NCBI GenBank assembly: GCA_043767025.1
Contig: JAYUHK010000093.1
Coordinates: 1 to 37,783 of the forward strand
Origin: JAYUHK01 sp043767025
GTDB lineage: Bacteria; Bacteroidota; Bacteroidia; Chitinophagales; Saprospiraceae
DNA length: 37,783 nucleotides
Direction: 5' to 3'
Both the position numbers and the translations under genes were made by a program. This document shows positions 31,786 through 37,783 of this stretch, piece by piece. Positions within the stretch are counted from its first letter, which is position 1. Each line of letters begins with the position of its first letter. Below the pieces are notes generated by a model. The model was not told the DNA's origin and did no database searches. It was given only the letters and a program-made list of their open reading frames with translations.

Positions 31786-32481
31786 TTATCCCGGAGTTCT
31801 GCCCGCTATCAGAAAGTCCTGAAAAGTCTTGAGTTCTGCCCACTTGCCTTCGCTCGCCAAAGCTGCCTGACGCGCCCAACTTGAAGGGTCGTGAATACGG
31901 TAGTGCGGTCCTGCTGCGTCAAGAATAGCTTGCAAACGCTCCTGCGCCGACGCAGCCAAATCCGACCACAACCAAATGCCGTCGTTGTTGAGCAGCTGCT
32001 CTATCTTCGGTCCGATGCCTTCTACTTTTTTTAGGTCATCTTTGCGCTGACTCATCGCCGTCATGCCGCCTGCCATCGCTGCCATTGCGCTGGCTGCCAT
32101 GACTGCTGGTTGCGCCTCTATTTTTTCGCCCGCAGCGAGTTTGGCTTTGTCGTCCTGACAAGTCTGCAAATCTGCGTGAAGCTGACCAACTTGTGCCGAA
32201 TATTTTTCCATCTGCACACGAAGATTGTCAATTTCTATTTTCGCGTTGCTCAAATCGTTGTCGCGTTGGCGATACAGCTTTTCGAGGTCGGCGTATTTTG
32301 TTTTCCAAGCTGCAAGGTCGTTGCGGCAGGCATCTAATTCTAACTGGAGTGCTGCTGCCTTGCGTTGCCAAATCCATCTGCCCGTCAGAAGTCCAATAAG
32401 CCAAGCGATGAACAAAAAAAGTAGCACGAGCAGACTGTCGCGACTGCCGAGAGCGTTAAAAAGTTGCGTTAAAAAGTCCAT
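31786..32481 (-). CDS. Membrane-anchored coiled-coil protein with helix-hairpin-helix domain
   Basis: 231 residues. One N-terminal membrane helix (about 17-36, LLVLLFLFIAWLIGLLTGRW) is followed by a coiled coil (about 40-115, LQLELDACRNDLAAWKTKYADLEKLYRQRDNDL in part). An Ala/Met-rich linker leads to a helix-hairpin-helix fold (about 148-225, LKKVEGIGPKIEQLLNNDGIWLWSDLA). The KVEGIGPKI loop is the HhH signature usually linked to DNA or, in envelope proteins, to unknown partners. The final part RIHDPSSWARQAALASEGKWAELKTFQDFL is shared with other Bacteroidota proteins I recall. It is the second gene of an operon with the OmpA protein (90-bp gap). The function is unknown. Confidence 0.75.
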   Translation of the reverse strand: MDFLTQLFNALGSRDSLLVLLFLFIAWLIGLLTGRWIWQRKAAALQLELDACRNDLAAWKTKYADLEKLYRQRDNDLSNAKIEIDNLRVQMEKYSAQVGQLHADLQTCQDDKAKLAAGEKIEAQPAVMAASAMAAMAGGMTAMSQRKDDLKKVEGIGPKIEQLLNNDGIWLWSDLAASAQERLQAILDAAGPHYRIHDPSSWARQAALASEGKWAELKTFQDFLIAGRTPG

Positions 32482-32571
32482 AGTTAGTTGTGTTTTATTT
32501 ATTTAGTATCTTTTTTTTAGGCTAAAAAAATGAAAAAAAAAGACACCGAGTTATTGAAAAAAGATGAATGA

Positions 32572-33456
32572 TTAATTAATTTTGATATTTACGCGGCGGT
32601 TTTTTGCCTTGCCGTCGGCATCGTCGTTGCTTGCCATTGGGCTGCGCTCGCCGTCTGTGGCGGTGTCTGTTTTCACTTTGATACCTTTACTTTCGAGATA
32701 TTTTCGGACTGCTTTTGCGCGTCGCAAGCCAAGACTGTTGTTTTCGGCATCGCTGCCGTCGCTGTCTGTATGCCCCGTGATGGTCAATTTTTGTGGCGGC
32801 GTGCGTTTGCAAAAACTAACCAATGAGTCGGAGTAGATTTTGAACTGCTCACCCGGCTGGAATATATCCGAACCCGATGCAAAGTTAGCGTCCGAAAAAG
32901 TCATATCCGAAAAGCTGAACTGCGTGGTAGCAAGCTGCGGAGTAGCCGTATTGTTCGACGCAGTTTGGTTGCGAACGATGCTGAACGAAGCAGGTGCGGA
33001 CAGCTTGGAGTCATTGACTTTTCCGGAGTCCAAAGAGATTCGATTTTCGGGGATTCCCATTGCTACCAACTGCGAGCGAAGTTCGGCGGCGCGCGCCAAA
33101 CCGAGATTTTCGTAGAACCCGGATTTCATTCCTTCTTCGCTGTTGAGATAATAGCCCGTCACGGTCAGGTTCTTGTCGGGGTGTGCTTTGAGATAGGCGG
33201 CGGTTTTGGCGAGAAAATCGCTGTTGTCGGGACTCAAGTTTGGCTTGGTCATTTTGTCGGCAAAAGCGAACTGCTCGTAACCAGCCAGCACGGTGCTATC
33301 TCCGTTTTTGAGGGTCAGGCTTTTAGCCCGCATTTCGGCTACGGGAGCGGCGGCGGGTTGTTCGTAGCAGTTGTGTTTGATTTTGCAGACGTAAATGTAG
33401 CGACTCGGAACCGCCCACCCGCAGAGGATGAGAAAACTAATCAAGTAAGGCTTCAT
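32572..33456 (-). CDS. OmpA-family protein with two OmpA-like domains
   Basis: 294 residues. An N-terminal hydrophobic segment (about 3-17) is probably an anchor or uncleaved signal. The C-terminal OmpA domain (about 185-294) has KLTITGHTDSDGSDAENNSLGLRRAKAVRKYL and a KAKNRRVNI end: the peptidoglycan-binding Asp and Arg are present. The first half (about 60-165) repeats the fold with NLTVTGYYLNSEEG and LGLARAAELRSQLVAMGI, but lacks the HTD motif, so it may not bind peptidoglycan. It should link the envelope to the cell wall. It starts an operon with the HHH protein. The ATG at 33454-33456 is the best start. Confidence 0.88.
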   Translation of the reverse strand: MKPYLISFLILCGWAVPSRYIYVCKIKHNCYEQPAAAPVAEMRAKSLTLKNGDSTVLAGYEQFAFADKMTKPNLSPDNSDFLAKTAAYLKAHPDKNLTVTGYYLNSEEGMKSGFYENLGLARAAELRSQLVAMGIPENRISLDSGKVNDSKLSAPASFSIVRNQTASNNTATPQLATTQFSFSDMTFSDANFASGSDIFQPGEQFKIYSDSLVSFCKRTPPQKLTITGHTDSDGSDAENNSLGLRRAKAVRKYLESKGIKVKTDTATDGERSPMASNDDADGKAKNRRVNIKIN

Positions 33457-33648
33457 AAAAATAGGTTTAAAATGTGTTTATTTTTTCGTCGGTCTAAAAT
33501 TAAAACTAATTTTCTAAACTAAAAAGAAAATTTAAAATTTTATTTAATAATTTATACGAAAATAAAAAACGCAGGTCACGCTACTTTACAAATATTTAAC
33601 ATAGTACTCCAAAACGTGATAAAAAAGCTATATTTTCATACTTTTTAT

Positions 33649-34182
33649 TCAAAAAACTACACTGTCCTCTGTCTGGTAGCGGCTCAATAAAAAAGAGCCT
33701 TTTTGTTGGTCGGATATTTGGAGATTGATAATATTTTTTTGGTCCTCAAACACTTCGGTCAGCAGCGAATTTTTTACCGAAAATTTTTTGACGGGTGCTG
33801 TCACATTGCTTACTTCCATAAAAACCCAAATTGCCGCCATATCCTCCGAATTTTCTTTCCCCAAATAGTTGATTCGGAGCGTCTGGTCGTTGGCTACCAA
33901 AGTCATTGTTTCTTTCAGATAATTGGCGATTAGTTCGTTGGTCTGCGCGTCTTCTCGTTGCGTACCTATCCGAAGCGGGCGAGCCACGCCGCGCCGCTGA
34001 AAAGCACTCTCCAAATCATCAATAAAAATATGCCCCGTTATCTGCAAGGTCTTGTGCGAAGCCTTATAATTTACATCAAAAGTGCTGACATGAAACAGAT
34101 GCCGCCACGCCGCCTCCAACGAACAAGGAACAAGCAGCAACAAAAAGAAACCTGCACATATATAATGGTGTAATTTTTTCAT
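33649..34182 (-). CDS. Exported DUF6702-family protein
   Basis: 177 residues from ATG 34182. A signal peptide (1-25, HHYICAGFFLLLLVPCSLEA) is followed by a beta-rich domain: HLFHVSTFDVNYKASHKTLQITGHIFIDDLE (the start of the DUF6702 pattern), an RP-x-RIGT segment, and the C-terminal half FSVKNSLLTEVFEDQKNIINLQI. This family is common in Bacteroidota, usually annotated as a hypothetical exported protein. An in-frame ATG at 34203 gives a poorer signal start. It is divergent from the Omp28-like gene and has no operon partner. The function is unknown. Confidence 0.78.
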   Translation of the reverse strand: MKKLHHYICAGFFLLLLVPCSLEAAWRHLFHVSTFDVNYKASHKTLQITGHIFIDDLESAFQRRGVARPLRIGTQREDAQTNELIANYLKETMTLVANDQTLRINYLGKENSEDMAAIWVFMEVSNVTAPVKKFSVKNSLLTEVFEDQKNIINLQISDQQKGSFLLSRYQTEDSVVF

Positions 34183-34321
34183 TTTAATTTCAATTTTGGT
34201 CAAATTTTTTTACTTCAGCCTAATATTTTGGCAATATGACATAAAAATCCAAAAATAAGTACAAATATTCGTCGAAAAAAGTATTTAAGTTGATAAATAT
34301 AACTTTATATTTACGCTCGCT

Positions 34322-34341
34322 AAACAAACAATAGTTTGTTT
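34322..34341. promoter_or_regulatory. Inverted repeat in Omp28-like gene leader
   Basis: AAACAAAC (34322-34329) and GTTTGTTT (34334-34341) pair around AATA, 46 bp before ATG 34388. A near-consensus TATATTTA box lies just upstream at 34307-34314. It could be a leader hairpin or operator. Confidence 0.35.
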
Positions 34342-34387
34342 GCTGTTATCATTACATTTTTTTAAACACACAATTACAAAGTTTATT

Positions 34388-36388
34388 ATGAAACAAATCG
34401 TACTTGCTTTTTTTAGCCTATTAATTTTGTCGCAAAACACTACGGCACAAGTAGCCAAAAAAATTCTCATCGAAGAATTTACCAACGCCTCTTGCGGTCC
34501 GTGCGCAGCTCAAAACCCAGCTTTCAAGGCACTTTTAGATGCCAACATTTCTACTGTCGTGCCTGTCAAATATCAGGCTTGGTTTCCGGGATTCGACCCT
34601 ATGAACAAGCAAAACCCAACCGAAGTCGCTGCGCGCGGAGCTTACTACGGTCTGAATGGCGTACCGACAGCTTGGATAAACGGCGAGTTGCCTGACACTA
34701 CCTACGCTAACGGGGCAGGTACATGGTCGGGAACCTATGCGGGAGGTCCTTATGGCTACAACCAAGCTGTGATAGATTACGCTGCTGCTCTCACTACGCC
34801 GCTTTCTATTGCGCTAACGCACTCTTTGAGCAATACTTTGGACACTACCACCATTACCTGCGTTATCAAAAACGAAACAACTACCGTTTTTCAAGACACA
34901 GCAATGGTGCTACACGTCGTGATAGAGGAAACTGCGATTAATTTCGATGCAGCTCCCGGAAACAACGGTGAAACTGATTTTTTCAACGTAATGCGTAAGA
35001 TGATTCCAAATGCCAACGGAACAAAAGTAGCGGGAGCTATCCAGCCGGGCGCGTCTTTGACCTTTACGTTCAAGGTCTTTACGCCAGAATACATCTATCG
35101 CTACGACCAAATCGCGATAGCGGCTTTTGCGCAAAGCAAAAATACCCAAAAAGTATGGCAAGCGGGACTCAGCACCGAGCAAGCACTCCCAATAGGTGGT
35201 GCCTTCGGAGACGTATCTATGGAGTCCGTCACTATTCCCAACGCATCAAACTGCGACTACGCGCTTACGCCACAAGTCGGAATCACCAATTTGGGTACAA
35301 ACACTGTGACTTCCTTCGAGGTTGGGTATTCTATCAACGGAGCTGTAACAGTCAAAAAAACGTGGACTGGGACACTCGCTCCCAACGCTGCGCAAGCCGT
35401 CGCTTTTCCGCAAATTAATATTCCTACCGGAGCCGGCACCATCGTCTATCAGTTGTTCAAAGTCAACGGATTGCGCGATGTAAACGCTTCCAATAGCTTA
35501 CCGATAGACGAAAATACGCTCGCCTACTCGAATGTAAATGTAGGAATAAAAGCCATCGAAAGCTTTGAAACTACGACCGTCGAAACGGGCGTACCTTCCA
35601 AAGCTATCATCATAAAAGGCGACCCTACTTTCATGCGCGTCTTGGACAAAGCATGGTTTGTGGCGCAAGGAGCAACCACCGTCACCGACCAAATCGGCGG
35701 TTTTGGAACTTCTAACAAGTCTATTCAAGCACTTTTTTATAGTATGGCCGTTACGGAAGACCCTGTCGAACTGGTTTTTGACAAAATTGACTTGACCAAT
35801 TCTGTCGGCACAAAAATTAAATTCCAACACGCTTACGCACAATACGGAACAGAGAACGACAAACTTGAAGTCCAGTATTCATTGGATTGCGGAGCGACAT
35901 GGACGACTGTTTGGAACAAAGCAGGTGCAGCCTTGAAAACAACCGCAGCTCAAACGGCTTATTTCTTCCCGAAAGCTGCGCAATGGAAGCAAGACAGCGT
36001 AATAGTAACTGCGTTGGACGGCAAAACAGGCGTAAATATACGTTTCAAATGTACTTCTGCCTTCGGAAACAACCTCTATATTGACAACATCAATATCCAA
36101 TCTCCGACAGGAACGGTAGATGCAGGGCAGTTGGAAGGTAAAGTTTCTATGTATCCGAATCCGACAAGCGATGTCGTAAATATTGACCTCGTGTTGGCGG
36201 AGAGTACTCCGGTCAGTGTACAGATTTTTGACGTAGCGGGCAAGTTAGTCCAGACTATTCGCGACAATGTGAATTTCGCAAGCGGCGCTCACAGCCTTAC
36301 TTGGGAAGCTCCGGCAGCAGGTCTTTACATCGTAAAAATCCGCACCAACATCGGTGAAGTCGCTCAAAAACTAACGGTAATTAAGTAA
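34388..36388 (+). CDS. Omp28-related protein with T9SS sorting domain
   Basis: 666 residues from ATG 34388. The signal peptide is 1-21 (IVLAFFSLLILSQNTTAQ). A thioredoxin-like domain (about 25-190) has EEFTNASCGPCAAQNP with a CxxC pair near 38-41, and GLNGVPTAWINGE with the cis-Pro. Beta-sandwich regions follow (about 190-600), one of them like an extracellular adhesion or CARDB-type repeat (YALTPQVGITNLGTNTVTSF). The type A sorting domain (about 590-666) has VSMYPNPTSDVVNIDL, VQIFDVAGKLV and AAGLYIVKIRT. It should be exported by type IX secretion and anchored on the surface. It ends at a strong terminator (36414-36450). Confidence 0.88.
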   Translation: MKQIVLAFFSLLILSQNTTAQVAKKILIEEFTNASCGPCAAQNPAFKALLDANISTVVPVKYQAWFPGFDPMNKQNPTEVAARGAYYGLNGVPTAWINGELPDTTYANGAGTWSGTYAGGPYGYNQAVIDYAAALTTPLSIALTHSLSNTLDTTTITCVIKNETTTVFQDTAMVLHVVIEETAINFDAAPGNNGETDFFNVMRKMIPNANGTKVAGAIQPGASLTFTFKVFTPEYIYRYDQIAIAAFAQSKNTQKVWQAGLSTEQALPIGGAFGDVSMESVTIPNASNCDYALTPQVGITNLGTNTVTSFEVGYSINGAVTVKKTWTGTLAPNAAQAVAFPQINIPTGAGTIVYQLFKVNGLRDVNASNSLPIDENTLAYSNVNVGIKAIESFETTTVETGVPSKAIIIKGDPTFMRVLDKAWFVAQGATTVTDQIGGFGTSNKSIQALFYSMAVTEDPVELVFDKIDLTNSVGTKIKFQHAYAQYGTENDKLEVQYSLDCGATWTTVWNKAGAALKTTAAQTAYFFPKAAQWKQDSVIVTALDGKTGVNIRFKCTSAFGNNLYIDNINIQSPTGTVDAGQLEGKVSMYPNPTSDVVNIDLVLAESTPVSVQIFDVAGKLVQTIRDNVNFASGAHSLTWEAPAAGLYIVKIRTNIGEVAQKLTVIK

Positions 36389-36413
36389 TTTTTTTTATTC
36401 GTAAATAAAAAAG

Positions 36414-36450
36414 TGGGATAGAACAGTAAAATGTTCTATCCCATTTTTTT
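36414..36450 (+). terminator. Rho-independent terminator of the Omp28-like gene
   Basis: TGGGATAGAACA (36414-36425) and TGTTCTATCCCA (36432-36443) form a perfect 12-bp stem with a 6-nt loop, followed by seven T. Confidence 0.93.
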
Positions 36451-36451
36451 G

Positions 36452-36459
36452 TACCTTTG
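36452..36459 (+). promoter_or_regulatory. Putative -7 box of tgt
   Basis: TACCTTTG followed by C fits the phylum consensus. It starts one base after the T-run of the preceding terminator and 29 bp before the tgt start, so the terminator's downstream arm sits in the tgt -33 region. Confidence 0.5.
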
Positions 36460-36480
36460 CAGTCGAAATAAAATACAACT

Positions 36481-37611
36481 TTGAAATTTAATTTACAACA
36501 TACCGACCCACAAAGCAACGCCCGAGCAGGCGAAATCGAAACAGCACACGGAACGATTCAGACCCCTATTTTTATGCCCGTCGGCACCGCAGGTACAGTC
36601 AAAGCCGTCCACCAATCCGAACTGGAGCGTCAGATAAATGCGCAGATTATTCTCGGCAACACTTACCACTTGTACTTGCGTCCGGGAACTGATATTCTAC
36701 AAAAAGCAGGTGGCTTGCACGGTTTCAACGGCTGGTCGCGCCCTTTGCTCACCGACAGCGGCGGCTATCAAGTCTATTCTTTGAGCCATCGGCGCAAAAT
36801 CACAGAGGAGGGCGTTACGTTCCAATCACATATTGACGGCTCAAAACATTTTTTTTCACCCGAAAAAGCGATGGAAATTCAGCGCGTCATCGGTGCAGAT
36901 TTCGTGATGGCTTTCGACGAATGTACGCCCTATCCGTGCGACTACCAATATGCCAAAAAATCCATGCAGCTCACCCACCGTTGGCTCGAGCGTTGCTGCA
37001 AGTATATGGACACCACCGAAGGTCACTACGGATACGAACAGACCCTGCTGCCCATCGTGCAAGGCAGTACTTACAGCGACCTCCGCCAAGAGTCCGCCGA
37101 AACTATCGCTAATTTCGGGCGCGCCGCAAACGCCATCGGCGGGCTTTCGGTAGGCGAACCCGCCGAAGAAATGTACCGTGTTACGGATTGGGTATGCAGA
37201 ATCCTACCGACCGACAAGCCTCGCTACCTGATGGGAGTCGGCACGCCCGCTAATATTTTGGAATGTATTGCGCTCGGAGTAGATATGTTCGATTGTGTGC
37301 TGCCTTCGCGCAACGCGCGGCACGGCTTACTCTACACTCGGCACGGCATAGTGAGCATCAAAAGTGCCAAATGGAAGGACGATTTTACGCCCATTGATGC
37401 CGAAAGTCCCGCCGAATCCAGCCGATTTTATACCAAAGCGTATCTCCGACACTTGTTTCATTGCGGCGAATTGTTGGCGATGCAAATTGCTACTTTACAA
37501 AATTTAAGTTTTTATCTGTGGCTTGTCGGCGAAGCTCGGCGACATATTTTGCTCGGAGATTTTTCGGTTTGGAAAGCCGAGATGGTCGAGCGAGTCCAGC
37601 GAAGATTGTAG
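36481..37611 (+). CDS. tgt: tRNA-guanine transglycosylase
   Basis: 376 residues starting with TTG at 36481. It exchanges guanine-34 for preQ1 in queuosine tRNAs. The fold is a TIM barrel. Asp92 (LLTDSGGYQVYS) and the nucleophile Asp271 (DMFDCVLPSRNARHG) are present, as is the substrate loop AIGGLSVGEPAEEM. The region that holds CxCxxC zinc ligands in E. coli-type enzymes reads DAESPAESSRFYTKAYLRHL here, with no Cys in that place. I recall the same loss in Bacteroides-type TGTs. No ATG is available near the N-terminal motif MKFNLQHTDPQSNARAG, so TTG is taken as the start. It has its own promoter and ends 172 bp before the window edge. Confidence 0.95.
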   Translation: MKFNLQHTDPQSNARAGEIETAHGTIQTPIFMPVGTAGTVKAVHQSELERQINAQIILGNTYHLYLRPGTDILQKAGGLHGFNGWSRPLLTDSGGYQVYSLSHRRKITEEGVTFQSHIDGSKHFFSPEKAMEIQRVIGADFVMAFDECTPYPCDYQYAKKSMQLTHRWLERCCKYMDTTEGHYGYEQTLLPIVQGSTYSDLRQESAETIANFGRAANAIGGLSVGEPAEEMYRVTDWVCRILPTDKPRYLMGVGTPANILECIALGVDMFDCVLPSRNARHGLLYTRHGIVSIKSAKWKDDFTPIDAESPAESSRFYTKAYLRHLFHCGELLAMQIATLQNLSFYLWLVGEARRHILLGDFSVWKAEMVERVQRRL

Positions 37612-37627
37612 TAACTTGTGTTACGCA
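37612..37627 (-). repeat. Dispersed repeat C, inverted copy
   Basis: Read on the minus strand this is TGCGTAACACAAGTTA, 14 of 16 matches to 118-133. It begins one base after the tgt stop codon, much as copy 1 abuts a stop codon at 131. Confidence 0.4.
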
Positions 37628-37680
37628 GGGATTTTAAATTGGTTCATTTGGGCTTGATTTTGTGGTAATTTTCTTATCCT

Positions 37681-37755
37681 TGTCACTTTTTTCCTTGATG
37701 AAAAAAGTAACCAAAAAAATCAAGTGCTCTGTATAAATTCTAAAGTTTTTGCTTA
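37681..37755 (+). repeat. Dispersed repeat B, copy 3
   Basis: It starts with TGTCACTTTTTTCCTTGATG and AAAAAAGTAACC, where CTTTTTTC and GAAAAAAG form a perfect 8-bp stem around CTTGAT. AATCAAGTGCTCTGTATAAA follows. It aligns with 7190-7264 and runs towards the window end. No gene is seen after tgt. Confidence 0.55.
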
Positions 37756-37783
37756 AAAATCCCGTCGGCGCGCGAAAAATACT

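Overview
The window is a chromosomal segment of a Bacteroidota bacterium. The evidence is two type IX secretion (T9SS) C-terminal sorting domains, Omp28-, DUF6702-, DUF4292- and START-like families typical of the phylum, A-rich translation starts without Shine-Dalgarno sequences, and many -7 boxes of the phylum's TAnnTTTG type (often TATCTTTG or TACCTTTG). I cannot name a genus; a Cytophagia- or Saprospiria-like gliding or surface-living organism is a guess. No tRNA, rRNA, CRISPR array, transposase or phage gene was seen.

Layout. 131-5136: a small exported protein, trhO (tRNA U34 hydroxylase) and gcvP (glycine cleavage P-protein). 5230-7040: an AT-rich, translationally coupled pair on the minus strand (PhyH-type dioxygenase, then FemAB/GNAT-like acyltransferase). 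7597-9835: lptB with a START-like gene, then a glucosaminidase. 9836-10889: about 1 kb with no gene and many repeats. 10890-15003: a LytTR response regulator and its LytS-type kinase with a beta-propeller sensor. 15013-18652: a Uma2 nuclease-like gene, a T9SS glycoside-hydrolase-like protein, a PD-(D/E)XK-like protein and a lipoprotein. 18850-21481: a second two-component pair (TPR/HisKA_3 kinase and NarL-type regulator). 21673-26382: a DUF3108/TapB-like exported protein, a DUF4292 lipoprotein, an EnvC-like protein and a long-chain acyl-CoA ligase. 26523-31090: a membrane-bound Pls-type single-module peptide synthetase with its own phosphopantetheinyl transferase. 31786-34182: envelope proteins (HHH/coiled coil, tandem OmpA, DUF6702). 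34388-37611: an Omp28-like T9SS protein and tgt.

The most interesting signals are these. (1) A pair of 12-bp direct repeats exactly 21 bp apart lies upstream of the LytS-type kinase. A second copy with the same linker, the same 21-bp period and the same distance to a -7 box lies upstream of the DUF3108-like gene 10 kb away, which suggests a LytTR regulon. (2) A perfect 18-bp palindrome sits between the divergent promoters of the lipoprotein and the TPR kinase. (3) The Pls-like synthetase has A-T-(TM-TM-C)x3 architecture and an acidic specificity pocket, so it may make a cationic poly-amino acid. (4) Several families of short dispersed repeats, at least eight copies of one of them, fill the gene-free gaps.

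All calls were made by eye from sequence. Family names are from recognition of motifs, not from a search.
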